DNA of 64,000 nucleotides from Sinorhizobium mexicanum (GTDB lineage Bacteria > Pseudomonadota > Alphaproteobacteria > Rhizobiales > Rhizobiaceae): contig NZ_CP041241.1 in the NCBI RefSeq assembly GCF_013488225.1, positions 372,001 to 436,000 on the forward strand. The letters run 5' to 3'. The notes under the pieces were generated by a model that saw only the letters and a program-made list of their open reading frames with translations, made no database searches and had not been told where the DNA came from. This document shows, in pieces, positions 27,158 to 36,318 of the stretch (positions within the stretch are counted from its first letter, which is position 1; every line of letters starts with the position of its first letter). Position numbers and translations under genes: made by a program.

Positions 27158-28576
27158 ATGGCGATCGGCAAACTCTATATCGGCCGCAAGGTCCGCGAAC
27201 TGCGGGAAGCCAACCGGGCGACGCAGGGGCAGTTTGCCGAGCGCATCGGCATCTCGACGAGCTACCTCAACCAGATCGAAAACAACCAGCGGCCGGTTTC
27301 GGCGGCGGTGCTGCTCGCGCTCGCGGAGAAGTTCCAGATCGATATCGCGGAACTCTCGACGGGCGAGGGTGACAGGCTGCTGTCGGCCCTGTCGGAGGCG
27401 CTGAACGATCCGCTCTTCGAAACCTATTCGCCGAGCCTCCAGGAACTGAAGCTCGTTGCCCAGAACGCACCGGGTCTCGCGCATGCGCTGATCACCTGTC
27501 ATCAGGCCTATCGCCGCAACAGCGAGCAGCTTGCCAGCATCGACGACACGATCGGCCGCGGCGCCTCCTTCGTCGAGACGACCCCTTACGAAGAGGTGCG
27601 CGACTTCTTTCATTTCGTCGACAACTATATCCACGAGATAGACGCGCTCGCCGAAACGCTCGCCGCCGATCTCGGTCTCGGCGAGGGGGACAATCATACC
27701 GCGCTCGCGGCGCACCTCGAGCAGCGCCATGGCGTGCGCGTCGTGCGCGGCATCGCCGGCGACGAGGCGATCCGCCGCTTCGATTCGCGCGCCCGCATCC
27801 TGACGCTGAACCCATACGCGCCGGCGCCGACGCGCGACTTTCAGCTTGCGCTGCAGATAGCCCAGTTCAATGCCCGCGAGGAGATCGACCGGGTCGTCGG
27901 CAGTGCGGGCTTCCGCACCGAGGAAGCCTACGAAATCTGCCGGCTCGGCTTGCAGAATTATTTCGCCGGCGCACTGATCCTGCCGTACCAGTCCTTCCTC
28001 AAGGCGGCGCGCGAACTGCGGCACGATATCGAACTGCTCGCCGCCCGTTTCGGAGCTTCGCTGGAGCAGGTCTGCCATCGGCTCTCGACCCTGCAGCGCC
28101 CCGGTCAGAAAGGGATTCCGATCTTCTTCGCGCGCATCGACCGGGCTGGAAACATCACCAAGCGCCACAGCGCCGCCAAGCTGCAATTCGCCCGCTTCGG
28201 GGCGGCCTGTCCGCTCTGGAACGTGCATCAGGCATTCGAGACACCAGGGCGGATCATCCGCCAGCTCGCCGAAACGCCGGATGGCGTGCGCTATCTCTGT
28301 CTTGCCACCCAGATCACCAAAGGTGGGGGCGGTTACCGCGCCAACCATCCGCGCTATGCCTTGGCGCTCGGCTGCGAAATCTCCTATGCCGACGCCTTCG
28401 TTTATGCCGACGACATGGACCTCGGCAACCGCACCGCCTTCGATCCGATCGGCATCTCCTGCCGCATCTGCGAGCGCACCAAATGCGCCAGCCGCGCGGT
28501 GCCGCCGCTGAAGCGCAAGCTGATCGTCGACCATGACATGCGCGGCTCTCTGCCGTATCGTCTAAGCGAGAGTTAA
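27158..28576 (+). CDS. Short-chain acyl-CoA-responsive XRE regulator (PccR/ScfR-like)
   Basis: A 472-residue regulator. An XRE helix-turn-helix occupies residues about 8-62 ([19 protein letters not shown]). An IrrE/ImmA-like domain lacking an obvious HExxH spans about 150-300, and the C-terminal DUF2083 domain ends with a Cys-rich element ([15 protein letters not shown]). Proteins of this type, PccR in Rhodobacter and ScfR elsewhere, control propionyl-CoA and glyoxylate-cycle genes in response to acyl-CoA. It is divergent from pccB. No Shine-Dalgarno is visible; the TTGCGAA repeats occupy that place, so binding could block initiation directly. Confidence 0.85.
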   Translation: MAIGKLYIGRKVRELREANRATQGQFAERIGISTSYLNQIENNQRPVSAAVLLALAEKFQIDIAELSTGEGDRLLSALSEALNDPLFETYSPSLQELKLVAQNAPGLAHALITCHQAYRRNSEQLASIDDTIGRGASFVETTPYEEVRDFFHFVDNYIHEIDALAETLAADLGLGEGDNHTALAAHLEQRHGVRVVRGIAGDEAIRRFDSRARILTLNPYAPAPTRDFQLALQIAQFNAREEIDRVVGSAGFRTEEAYEICRLGLQNYFAGALILPYQSFLKAARELRHDIELLAARFGASLEQVCHRLSTLQRPGQKGIPIFFARIDRAGNITKRHSAAKLQFARFGAACPLWNVHQAFETPGRIIRQLAETPDGVRYLCLATQITKGGGGYRANHPRYALALGCEISYADAFVYADDMDLGNRTAFDPIGISCRICERTKCASRAVPPLKRKLIVDHDMRGSLPYRLSES

Positions 28577-28587
28577 GCCTGCTCTCG

Positions 28588-28650
28588 CTACAGCGACGTT
28601 TGCCCGTCCGATAAGACGCGCGACGCTGTAGGATTTAAGGAGACATGCAG
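28588..28650 (+). repeat. RIME1-like element, copy B (internally deleted)
   Basis: 63 bp: the first palindrome (CTACAGCG ... AGACGCGCGACGCTGTAG) is joined directly to the right half of the second palindrome (GATTTAAGGAGACATGCAG). The ~40-bp middle present in copies C and E is missing. It lies 11 bp after the regulator's stop codon. Confidence 0.75.
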
Positions 28651-28718
28651 TCGTTCTGTTCGTTTTTGAACAGACTCTGTGTGAATTTGCGTCTGTGCCT
28701 GTGCGAAATTTGGTGTAA

Positions 28719-28821
28719 CTACAGCGCCGCGCGTCTTCTCAGACGCGCAAAGGTCGCTGTAGCACTTTGAGTGCTGCATGTTTTTATCCATAAATCGCCT
28801 TCGATTTATGGAAACATGCAG
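28719..28821 (+). repeat. RIME1-like element, copy C (complete)
   Basis: 103 bp. Palindrome 1 has outer arms CTACAGCG/CGCTGTAG and inner arms GCGCGTCT/AGACGCGC; a CACTTTGA-GTGCTGCATG link follows; palindrome 2 is CCATAAATCG-cctt-CGATTTATGG, ending ACATGCAG. Compensating changes keep palindrome 2 paired (ATAAATCG/CGATTTAT where copy E has TTAAATCG/CGATTTAA). The acyl-CoA dehydrogenase gene starts 41 bp later. Confidence 0.8.
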
Positions 28822-28862
28822 TGCGCCACATTGTCAGTATGCGGGTCAGGGAGGACATGCAT

Positions 28863-30005
28863 ATGGATTTTCGCCTGTCAGAGGAGCAGGAAGCCATCCG
28901 CGCGATGGCGCTCGATTTTGCCCGTGACGAACTCGCGCCCAACGCGATCGATTGGGACCAGCGGAAGCATTTTCCGGTGGACAAGCTGCGGGCGGCCGCC
29001 GCGCTCGGCATGGCCGGCATCTATGTCCGTGACGACGTTGGCGGCACGGGTCTCACCCGTCTCGACGCGGCGATGATCATCGAGGCGCTGGCGACCGGCT
29101 GCCCGGCGATCGCCTCCTTCGTCTCGATCCACAACATGTGCGCCGGCATGATCGACCGCTATGGTACCGACGAACAGCGCCAACGGCTGCTGCCGCAACT
29201 CCTCACCATGGAAACGTTGGCGAGCTATTGCCTGACCGAACCGGGCTCCGGCTCGGACGCGGCGGCCCTGAAGACCAGGGCGGTGCGCGAAGGCGACAGC
29301 TACGTGCTGACCGGTCAGAAGCAATTCATCTCCGGCGCCGGCGAATCCGGCCTCTACATTGTCATGGCCCGCACCGGCGACGAGGGGCCGAAGGGCATTT
29401 CGGCGTTTGTCGTCGAAAAGGAGGCGCCGGGTCTGACTTTTGGCGCCAACGAGAAAAAGATGGGGTGGCATGCCCAGCCGACCCGCGCGGTGATGCTGGA
29501 CAATGTCCGCGTCCCGGCTGCGAACCGGCTGGGTGCGGAGGGCGAGGGTTTCCGGATCGCCATGGCCGGACTCGACGGTGGCCGGCTGAACATCGCCGCC
29601 GCCTCGCTCGGCGGTGCGCAGGCTGCCTTCGACAAGGCGCTCGCCTATGTCCAGGAGCGGCGCGCTTTTGGCAAGGCGATCGGCGAGTTCCAAGCGTTGC
29701 AGTTCCGTCTGGCGGACATGGCAACCGATCTCGAGATTGCCCGCACCTTCCTCCGGCGGGCGGCCGCCGCGCTCGATGCTGGGGATCCGGAAGCGACCAA
29801 GCTTTGCGCCATGGCCAAGCGCTTCGTCACCGACCGCTGCTTCGCGGTCGCCAACGATGCGCTGCAACTCCACGGCGGCTACGGCTATCTCGCCGATTAC
29901 GGCGTCGAGAAGATTGTCCGCGACCTGCGGGTGCACCAGATACTCGAGGGCACCAACGAGATCATGCGGCTGATCGTCTCCCGCGCGATCATGGGACGGA
30001 AATAG
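28863..30005 (+). CDS. Acyl-CoA dehydrogenase, probably isobutyryl-CoA dehydrogenase
   Basis: A 380-residue FAD enzyme. YCLTEPGSGSDAAALKTRA and KQFISGAGESGLYIVMAR are acyl-CoA dehydrogenase signatures; the catalytic base Glu should be in YGVEKIVRDLRVHQILEGTN. Neighbouring 3-hydroxyisobutyryl-CoA hydrolase and 3-hydroxyisobutyrate dehydrogenase indicate isobutyryl-CoA (valine pathway) as substrate. I chose the ATG at 28863 because AGGGAGG lies eight bases upstream; the ATG at 28857 would be only two bases from it. Confidence 0.88.
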   Translation: MDFRLSEEQEAIRAMALDFARDELAPNAIDWDQRKHFPVDKLRAAAALGMAGIYVRDDVGGTGLTRLDAAMIIEALATGCPAIASFVSIHNMCAGMIDRYGTDEQRQRLLPQLLTMETLASYCLTEPGSGSDAAALKTRAVREGDSYVLTGQKQFISGAGESGLYIVMARTGDEGPKGISAFVVEKEAPGLTFGANEKKMGWHAQPTRAVMLDNVRVPAANRLGAEGEGFRIAMAGLDGGRLNIAAASLGGAQAAFDKALAYVQERRAFGKAIGEFQALQFRLADMATDLEIARTFLRRAAAALDAGDPEATKLCAMAKRFVTDRCFAVANDALQLHGGYGYLADYGVEKIVRDLRVHQILEGTNEIMRLIVSRAIMGRK

Positions 30006-30017
30006 GAAGGATATTTC

Positions 30018-31079
30018 ATGGAGATGCACACCGCTCAACCGGAGGTCATCGTCGCGCGCCAGGGCGCGGTCGGCAGGCTCCGGCTCAATCGGCCGCGTGC
30101 GCTGAACAGCCTGAACCTGCCGATGATCCGCATGATCGACGCGGCCCTGACCGAGTTCGAGCGCGACCCGGCGGTCGCCGCCGTGCTTGTCACCGGCGAC
30201 GGCGAACGTGGGCTTTGCGCCGGCGGCGACATCCGCATGATCTACGAGAGCGGCCGCGAACGGCCGGAGGAAGGGGCGCAATTCTGGCGCGAGGAATTCA
30301 TCGTCAACAGCCGAATTTCTGCCTATTCCAAGCCTTATATCGCCCTCATGGACGGCATCGTCATGGGCGGTGGGGTCGGTGTTTCCGCTCATGGCAGCCA
30401 TCGGATCGTAACGGAGAGGACGCGGCTTGCCATGCCGGAGACGGGAATCGGCTATTTCACCGATGTCGGCGCAACCTGGCTTCTGCCGCGCGCCCCCGGT
30501 GAGTTCGGCACCTATATCGGGCTGACCGGCCGCGACATCGGCGCGGCGAATGCGATCCACGCACGGCTCGCCGACAGTTTTGTTTCGACTGATAGGATCG
30601 GCGACCTGATCGCCGCGTTCGCTGCGCTTCCGGCTTCGGCGAAGGCGGAGGATATTTCCGCCGCGATCCGCAGTGTTTCCAGCGAGCCGCCCGAGTCGCC
30701 GTTGCACGACCATTTTTCGCTGATCGACCGCTGCTTTGCCTTCGACACCGTCGAGGAAGTCTTGGACGCGCTGGAACGGGACGGCTCGGATTTCGCGCGC
30801 GAGACGCTGCAAATGCTTCGTACGCGCTCCGCGATCAGCCTGAAATTGACACTATCGCTGTTGCGGGCGGGACGCGCGAGCGCCACGCTCAACGAATGCC
30901 TGGAGCGGGAATATGCCGCGACAATCGGCATGCTCTCCAATCCGGATTTCTACGAAGGCGTGCGGGCTGCGGTGATCGACAAGGACCGCAATCCGAAATG
31001 GTCGGTCGGGCTCGGGGAGGTGACCCCGCAGGTGTTCGCCCGGTTCAAGAAACACGACGGTCCGCCGCTCTTTGGGTGA
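30018..31079 (+). CDS. 3-hydroxyisobutyryl-CoA hydrolase (crotonase fold)
   Basis: A 353-residue protein. It is longer than a normal enoyl-CoA hydratase (~260) and fits the HIBCH group. The oxyanion-hole segment is CAGGDIRMIYE, the second loop MGGGVGVSAHG, and the acidic residues typical of the hydrolase are in LAMPETGIGYFTDVGATWLL. It releases CoA from 3-hydroxyisobutyryl-CoA in valine breakdown. It begins 12 bp after the acyl-CoA dehydrogenase and precedes the dehydrogenase that uses its product. Confidence 0.88.
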   Translation: MEMHTAQPEVIVARQGAVGRLRLNRPRALNSLNLPMIRMIDAALTEFERDPAVAAVLVTGDGERGLCAGGDIRMIYESGRERPEEGAQFWREEFIVNSRISAYSKPYIALMDGIVMGGGVGVSAHGSHRIVTERTRLAMPETGIGYFTDVGATWLLPRAPGEFGTYIGLTGRDIGAANAIHARLADSFVSTDRIGDLIAAFAALPASAKAEDISAAIRSVSSEPPESPLHDHFSLIDRCFAFDTVEEVLDALERDGSDFARETLQMLRTRSAISLKLTLSLLRAGRASATLNECLEREYAATIGMLSNPDFYEGVRAAVIDKDRNPKWSVGLGEVTPQVFARFKKHDGPPLFG

Positions 31080-31124
31080 AGACAGCCGTCGAACGAAAAC
31101 GTGCAGGTGCAGGAGGAGAGGCAA

Positions 31125-32021
31125 ATGACGAAGATCGCCTTTATCGGGCTTGGCAACATGGGCGGCCCGATGGCCGCCAATCTGGTGAAGGCGGGTCACG
31201 CCGTCACCGGCTTCGACCTGTCGGAAGCGTCCCGCAACGCCGCGGCGAAGACCGGCGTTTCGGTCGCCGGCTCGATCGCACAAGCCGTGCGCGAGGCGGA
31301 GTGCGTCATCACCATGCTGCCGGCCAGCGCACATGTCCTTTATGTCTGGGACGAACTGCTCGGTTTCGTCGATCCGGGTACGCTCATCATCGACAGCTCG
31401 ACGATCGATGTCGAAAGCGCGCGCAAGGTGCATGGCTTTGCCGACAAGGCCGGCTGCCCCTCGCTCGACGCGCCGGTTTCCGGCGGCACGGCGGGAGCCG
31501 CGGCCGGCACGCTGACCTTCATGGTCGGCGGCAGTGACGGGGCGTTTTCCCGCGGCAAGCATCTGCTCGAGGCAATGGGCAAGAAGATCGTCCACTGCGG
31601 CGATGTCGGCGCCGGCCAGGCGGCGAAGATCTGCAACAACATGATCCTCGGCATTTCGATGGCCGGTGTTTGCGAGGCTTTCGTGCTCGCCGAGCGGCTG
31701 GGCCTGTCGCATCAGGCGCTCTTCGACGTCGCCTCCACCTCTTCGGGCCAATGCTGGTCGCTGACGACCTATTGCCCGGTTCCCGGCCCGGTGCCGGCCT
31801 CGCCGGCGAACAACGATTACAAGCCTGGCTTCACCGCCAGCCTGATGCTGAAGGACCTGAAGCTGTCGCAACAGGCCGCGAGCGCCAGCGGCGCGGCGAC
31901 CCCGATGGGGGCGCAAGCGGCGCAGCTCTACAGCCTGTTCGAAAAACTCGGCCACGGCGGCGAGGATTTCTCCGCCTTGATCCGCATGCTGCGCGGCAAC
32001 GAGGAGGTTAAGGCGGGATAG
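31125..32021 (+). CDS. mmsB: 3-hydroxyisobutyrate dehydrogenase
   Basis: A 298-residue beta-hydroxyacid dehydrogenase. The NAD-binding motif is IAFIGLGNMGGPMAANL; the substrate loop DAPVSGGTAGAAAGTL follows; the catalytic Lys lies in GAGQAAKICNNM. It oxidises 3-hydroxyisobutyrate to methylmalonate semialdehyde. GGAGGAG stands six bases before the ATG at 31125; an ATG at 31101 is in frame but lacks this spacing. Methylmalonate-semialdehyde dehydrogenase (mmsA), the next enzyme, is not in the window. Confidence 0.92.
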   Translation: MTKIAFIGLGNMGGPMAANLVKAGHAVTGFDLSEASRNAAAKTGVSVAGSIAQAVREAECVITMLPASAHVLYVWDELLGFVDPGTLIIDSSTIDVESARKVHGFADKAGCPSLDAPVSGGTAGAAAGTLTFMVGGSDGAFSRGKHLLEAMGKKIVHCGDVGAGQAAKICNNMILGISMAGVCEAFVLAERLGLSHQALFDVASTSSGQCWSLTTYCPVPGPVPASPANNDYKPGFTASLMLKDLKLSQQAASASGAATPMGAQAAQLYSLFEKLGHGGEDFSALIRMLRGNEEVKAG

Positions 32022-32071
32022 CAGGCGCTCGCGCATCGGGGGACGGGAACCGAATCGGCCGCTGATACCCG

Positions 32072-32250
32072 CCTCTGCCCTGCCGGGCATCTCCCCCACA
32101 AGGGGGGAGATTGGCAAGCAGCAACCTCTCGTTCAAGCAATTGCCCTTAAGCAGTTGGGCTTTGTGGCTCCGATGTCTGCAAGCCCACTGTCGGGACCAT
32201 GCCTCGGCTGATCTCCCTCCTTGTGGGGGAGATGCCCGGCAGGGCAGAGG
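32072..32250. repeat. Inverted pair of a ~40-bp rhizobial repeat
   Basis: The 40-bp block starting CCTCTGCCCTGCCGGGCATC (32072-32111) recurs in inverted form at 32211-32250 with one or two mismatches; about 100 bp separate them. Each arm also contains smaller pairings (TCTCCCCC/GGGGGAGA). This resembles rhizobial CTCCCCC-type intergenic repeats and fills most of the space between mmsB and the convergent SDR gene. No gene is visible in the space. Confidence 0.75.
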
Positions 32251-32333
32251 GGGGTGCGGTCCTCAGCAGATGCAGATGTTGCTTCGTGATACCTCGTGGT
32301 CACCGATCCGGTTCGTCTTGCTCGCGCCGGCCG

Positions 32334-33083
32334 TCACATCTGCACGGTCATGCCGCCATCAACGGTGAGGGTGATGCCGTTGACGAAGCTTGCCGCTGGT
32401 GAGGCGAGGAAGACGGCGGCCGGGGCGATCTCTTCCGGTCGTCCCCAGCGCTTCAATGGTATGCGCACGTCGACGAATGCCTTGAGTGCCGGATCGGCTG
32501 CGAGGTGTGCATTGGTCTCGGTCGCGAACCAGCCCGGCGCAATGGCGTTGACGGTCAGGTTGTCGGCGCCGAGTTCGACGGCGAGCGACCGCGTCAGCGC
32601 TGAAAGCCCGCCTTTGGCCGCGGTATAGGCGGGATCGCCGGGGCGTGCCGCGAAAGCTGCGATCGATGTGACGAAGATCAGCCGGCCGGCGGCGGACTGT
32701 CTAAGATAGGGCAATGCCGCCTTCGCCATGGCGTAAGCTGCCGTGAGATCGGTATTGAGGAGTGCCGCGAACTCGTATGGTTCCATCGCTTCCGTATTGC
32801 GGCGATCCCGCTCACCGACAGCGTGTATCAATATATCGAGCGCCCCGGTCTTGGCCGTGGCATCCACCAGAATGGCTTCGACATCGCGCGTAATGTCGCC
32901 CGGCGCCACCGCGACGGCGATGCCGTCATCGGCAAGCCGGGCTCTCGTCTGCTCGAGGGTGTCGACATTGCGGCCGTTGATCACGGTCCAGGCGCCGGCT
33001 CGCGCGAGGGCCTTCGCCATTTCAAGGCCGAGCCCGCGCCCGCCGCCGGTCACCAGTGCGGTCTTGCCGTTGAGATCAAACAT
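32334..33083 (-). CDS. SDR oxidoreductase, gluconate 5-dehydrogenase-like
   Basis: A 249-residue classical short-chain dehydrogenase. The cofactor motif is TGGGRGLGLEMAKAL; the catalytic Ser-Tyr-Lys are in the VTSIAAFAARPGDPAYTAAK region; NVDTLEQTRARL lies in the adenine-binding part. The usual NNAG strand is replaced by HAVGERDRRN, which is unusual. Similarity suggests the Ga5DH/IdnO group (ketogluconate reduction), but substrates of such enzymes are hard to predict. It is a single gene flanked by repeats. Confidence 0.8.
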   Translation of the reverse strand: MFDLNGKTALVTGGGRGLGLEMAKALARAGAWTVINGRNVDTLEQTRARLADDGIAVAVAPGDITRDVEAILVDATAKTGALDILIHAVGERDRRNTEAMEPYEFAALLNTDLTAAYAMAKAALPYLRQSAAGRLIFVTSIAAFAARPGDPAYTAAKGGLSALTRSLAVELGADNLTVNAIAPGWFATETNAHLAADPALKAFVDVRIPLKRWGRPEEIAPAAVFLASPAASFVNGITLTVDGGMTVQM

Positions 33084-33103
33084 GGCTTCCTCGTTCGTCG
33101 CTA

Positions 33104-33201
33104 CTGCATGTTGCCTTAAATCGTAGCCGGGATAAAAACATGTAGCAATTCAAAGTGCTACAGCGTGCTTTGCACGCGTGATAAGACGCGCGGCGCTCCA
33201 G
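33104..33201 (-). repeat. RIME1-like element, copy D (inverted orientation)
   Basis: 98 bp in reverse orientation compared with the other copies: CTGCATGTTGCCTTAAATCG at the left end, GCAATTCAAAGTGCTACAGCG in the middle (two blocks of it identical with the complement of copy E), and AGACGCGCGGCGCT at the right. It starts 20 bp upstream of the SDR start codon, so it lies in that gene's leader. Confidence 0.75.
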
Positions 33202-33288
33202 ATCGTTCGCAGAGATTTATCGCAGCGTCGGCCATCGGCAAGCGTCAGCGATCGTGGCGCCAGCCGCTCCCGGCCTGCTGCAAATGGA

Positions 33289-33321
33289 AAAGCCGGCCCC
33301 CGCGGCTGCGGCGACCGGCCT
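33289..33321 (-). terminator. Rho-independent terminator of the amino-acid-binding protein gene
   Basis: On the minus strand GCCGG (33320-33316) and CCGGC (33297-33293) enclose a GC-rich, partly paired loop and are followed by TTTT (33292-33289). It is 27 bp beyond the stop codon of the binding-protein gene, as expected for its terminator. Confidence 0.55.
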
Positions 33322-33347
33322 ACCAACTGGGGCAGCCTGCCGGCTGA

Positions 33348-34127
33348 TTATTTCATCGTATAGACGTCGATGGTGAAGTACTTGTCGTTGATCTTCTGAT
33401 AGGTGCCGTCGGCGCGGATTTCTTCGAGCGCCTTGTTCAGCTTTTCGCGCAGGTCATTGTCCTCCTGCCGCACCGCAATGCCGACTCCATCGCCGACGAA
33501 CTTCTTATCGGTGATCGGTTCGCCGATAAGCTCGCAGCAACCCTTGCCGTCGTCGTTCTTGGTGACCCAATCGAGCATCGGCAGCATGTCGCCGACCTGC
33601 AGGTCGAGGCGGCCGTTGACCATGTCGAGATTGGCCTCGTCCTGCGTCGGGTAGAGCTTGATCTCCGCATCCGGGTAGACGGCGGCAATATAGTCGGCCT
33701 GGGTCGTGCCGGACTGGGCGCCGATCACCTTGCCCTTGAGCGCCTCATTCGTGAACTCGGTGAGCCCCGCGCCCTTCGGGGCCACATGGGTCATTGCAGC
33801 AAGATAGTACGGGTTGCTGAACGCCACCTGCTTCTTGCGTTCCTCGGTGATGAACATCGAAGCGATGATCATGTCGTATTTCTTGGCGAGCAGGCCCGGA
33901 ATGATGCCGTCCCAATCCTGGGCGACGACCTCGCATTCGACCTTCATGCGCTCGCAAAGCGCAAGGCCGATTTCGACGTCGAAGCCGCCGACCTTTCCGG
34001 TCGAATCGACGAAATTGAAGGGCGGATAGGCGCCCTCGGTGCCGATCTTCAGTTTCTCGGCTGCCTGCGCGGTCGATGAGAGCAGTCCGGCGCAGATGAG
34101 CGCCAATGTCAGAATCCTGTTTTTCAT
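33348..34127 (-). CDS. Periplasmic amino-acid-binding protein (orphan)
   Basis: A 259-residue family 3 solute-binding protein with a signal peptide (ALICAGLLSSTAQAAE). EGAYPPFNFVDSTGKVGGFD and MIIASMFITEERKKQVAFS are typical of HisJ/ArgT/octopine-type binding proteins for basic or polar amino acids. GGGGAACGG precedes the ATG at 34127; the longer open frame to 34223 has no signal peptide. No permease or ATPase gene adjoins it, so it must share a transporter encoded elsewhere or act alone. Confidence 0.85.
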   Translation of the reverse strand: MKNRILTLALICAGLLSSTAQAAEKLKIGTEGAYPPFNFVDSTGKVGGFDVEIGLALCERMKVECEVVAQDWDGIIPGLLAKKYDMIIASMFITEERKKQVAFSNPYYLAAMTHVAPKGAGLTEFTNEALKGKVIGAQSGTTQADYIAAVYPDAEIKLYPTQDEANLDMVNGRLDLQVGDMLPMLDWVTKNDDGKGCCELIGEPITDKKFVGDGVGIAVRQEDNDLREKLNKALEEIRADGTYQKINDKYFTIDVYTMK

Positions 34128-34393
34128 TGTCCGTTCCCCTTGGATTTTGCCCCTTTGCCGGAGCTTCTGCCGAACTCTAGGGTCATATGCAGCATAAGCG
34201 AAATAGATAGAGGCGATAACCAATATTATTCCAATTTATCTGATGACCACCCGTTTGGGAGCAGGAAGAGGGCTGACCACCGCCATCGACAGTCTCAGCG
34301 GTTTTCGTGCCAAGGTGGCGGAAACGGCTTTACATCGGCGACACTGTTTGATTTGTCAGACGCAGCGATTTTTGGTGATTTAGGAGGTGCGGA

Positions 34394-35233
34394 ATGAAGC
34401 TGTTGCGTTATGGGCCGGAAGGGGCCGAGAAGCCGGGCGTGCTTGACGGCGCGGGCAGGATTCGCGATCTCTCCGGTGTCATCGCCGACATCGGCGGCGC
34501 GGCGATCGTGGATTTTGGCTGGGCGAGCGGGCTCGATATCGAAAGCCTGCCGGTCGTCGAGGGCGCGCCACGGCTTGGCGCCTGCGTTGCCGGAACGGGC
34601 AAGTTCGTCTGCATCGGTCTCAATTATGCGGATCATGCCGCAGAGTCCGGTCTGGAGGTTCCGCCCGAGCCGGTCGTGTTCATGAAGGCGACCTCGGCGA
34701 TCGTCGGTGCGAACGACAATGTGATCATTCCGCGCGGTTCGGTGGCCACCGACTGGGAAGTCGAGCTCGGTGTGGTTATCGGCCAGACCGCGAAATACGT
34801 GTCCGAAGCGGAAGCGCTCGACCACGTCGCCGGCTATTGCGTCGTCAACGACGTCTCGGAGCGCGATTTCCAGGCGAGGCGCTCCGGCCAGTGGACCAAG
34901 GGAAAATCCTGCGACTCCTTCGGTCCCATCGGTCCATGGCTGGTGACCCGCGACGAGATCGGCAATCCGCAAAACCTGAAGATGTGGCTGACCGTCAACG
35001 GCGAGACGAAGCAGGACGGTTCCAGCGAAACCATGGTCTACGGCGTCTCCTATCTCGTTAGCTACCTCTCGCAGTTCATGACCCTGCATCCGGGCGATGT
35101 CATCTCGACCGGCACCCCTCCCGGCGTCGGCATGGGCTTCAAGCCGCCGCAATATCTGAAGGCCGGCGACGTGATCGAGCTCGGCATCGAAGGTCTCGGC
35201 ACGCAGAAGCAGAAGGTTGTTGCCGACGACTGA
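34394..35233 (+). CDS. Fumarylacetoacetate hydrolase-family protein
   Basis: A 279-residue FAH-fold enzyme. The core has FVCIGLNYADHAAESGL, PVVFMKATSAIVGAND, the metal ligands in DWEVELGVVIG, and TGTPPGVGMGFKPP. Relatives include 2-hydroxyhepta-2,4-diene-dioate isomerase, ureidoglycolate lyase and oxaloacetate or acylpyruvate hydrolases. The single-gene context gives no substrate. It starts nine bases after GGAGG-like GGAGGTGCG. Confidence 0.82.
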   Translation: MKLLRYGPEGAEKPGVLDGAGRIRDLSGVIADIGGAAIVDFGWASGLDIESLPVVEGAPRLGACVAGTGKFVCIGLNYADHAAESGLEVPPEPVVFMKATSAIVGANDNVIIPRGSVATDWEVELGVVIGQTAKYVSEAEALDHVAGYCVVNDVSERDFQARRSGQWTKGKSCDSFGPIGPWLVTRDEIGNPQNLKMWLTVNGETKQDGSSETMVYGVSYLVSYLSQFMTLHPGDVISTGTPPGVGMGFKPPQYLKAGDVIELGIEGLGTQKQKVVADD

Positions 35234-35240
35234 ACCAGAC

Positions 35241-35344
35241 CTACAGCGCCGCGCGTCTTATCAGGCGCGCAAAGGTCGCTGTGGCACTTTGAATTGCTGC
35301 ATGTCTTTGTCCTTAAATCGACGTCGATTTAAGGAGACATGCAG
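35241..35344 (+). repeat. RIME1-like element, copy E (complete)
   Basis: 104 bp, the best preserved copy. Palindrome 1 is CTACAGCG / CGCTGTGG outside and GCGCGTCT / AGGCGCGC inside; palindrome 2 is CCTTAAATCG-ac-gt-CGATTTAAGG, an almost uninterrupted 24-bp palindrome, ending ACATGCAG. It begins eight bases after the FAH-family stop codon and is a plausible transcript end. Confidence 0.85.
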
Positions 35345-35388
35345 TAGGAGCGCCTCCAAAAGCTTGGCAAGAGGCGCTCCGGCCGGCT

Positions 35389-36303
35389 TCAGGCCTTCAA
35401 CCGCCCTTGTCGCTTGAGCTGCTGCTCGCGGAAGAAGATGAAGAGGCCGGAGGCGACGATGAGGCCGGCGCCGAGGATCATCGACAGGCGCGGCGCGTCG
35501 CCGAAGATCAGCCAGCCGAAAACGATCGCCCAGAAGAGCAGTGTATATTGCAACGGCGCGATCGTCGCGGTTTCGGCGAGCTTCAACGCCCTGTTGACGA
35601 AGACGTGCGCGAGCATGGCGACGACGCCAAGCAGGCCCAGTAGCGCCGTGTCGAGCGGTTTCAGCGGTGTCCAGTCCAGGGGCGCCCAGACGAGGCCGGC
35701 GACCGCCGCTCCGACGATCTGCCAAAAGGCCAGTATCGTATCCGGCGTACCACGCAGAGAGCGTCCGGAAATCATCATGAAGGCGAAGAACATACTGCCG
35801 AGGAGCGAGATCAGCGCCGGCAAGGTGAAGGCTTCAGAGGATGGCTCGAGCGCGATGACGACGCCAACGAAGCCGATGGCGATCGCGGTCCAACGCCGCC
35901 AGCCGACGTGTTCCTTGAGGACCAGCGGCGAGACGGCCGCGACGTAGATCGGTGCTGCCAGCCAGTAGGTCATGACGTCGGCGAGCGGCAGATAGACCAC
36001 GGCGAAATAGAAGGCGACGACCTCTGCCGTCGAGGCGACAACGCGAGCAAGCTGCAGCCATGGCCGTTCGACCGCAACAAGCTTCCGCCATCCGCCGGCC
36101 CAGAGGAAGGGTGCGAGCAGGAGGACGGCAGCCAGACTGCGGATCAGCACCACCTGCCCGACCGAATAGGTCGCGACCAGCCATTTGCCCATCACGTCGT
36201 TCAGCGAGAACATCAGCATGCCGAGAAGCATAAGCAGAACGCCGGTGCGGGCGGTGCCGGAGGCGTGAGAGAGGGGGGAGGGAGTAGCAGTCTCTGCGGT
36301 CAT
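35389..36303 (-). CDS. EamA-family (DMT) transporter
   Basis: A 304-residue inner-membrane protein with ten predicted helices in two EamA repeats (residues about 18-150 and 165-290). LLMLGMLMFSLNDVMGKWL is helix 1, and the second repeat ends with LGAGLIVASGLFIFFREQQ. Family members export metabolites or amino acids; the substrate is unknown. It has repeats on both sides and no operon partner. Confidence 0.82.
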   Translation of the reverse strand: MTAETATPSPLSHASGTARTGVLLMLLGMLMFSLNDVMGKWLVATYSVGQVVLIRSLAAVLLLAPFLWAGGWRKLVAVERPWLQLARVVASTAEVVAFYFAVVYLPLADVMTYWLAAPIYVAAVSPLVLKEHVGWRRWTAIAIGFVGVVIALEPSSEAFTLPALISLLGSMFFAFMMISGRSLRGTPDTILAFWQIVGAAVAGLVWAPLDWTPLKPLDTALLGLLGVVAMLAHVFVNRALKLAETATIAPLQYTLLFWAIVFGWLIFGDAPRLSMILGAGLIVASGLFIFFREQQLKRQGRLKA

Positions 36304-36318
36304 GGCTCGGGCCTTTGT

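Noticed and set aside
28878..30812. A 644-codon open frame antisense to the acyl-CoA dehydrogenase and hydrolase genes
   Set aside because: It mirrors two clearly coding genes in high-GC sequence, has no recognisable domain and biased Arg/Gly/Ala composition; such long antisense frames are expected here.
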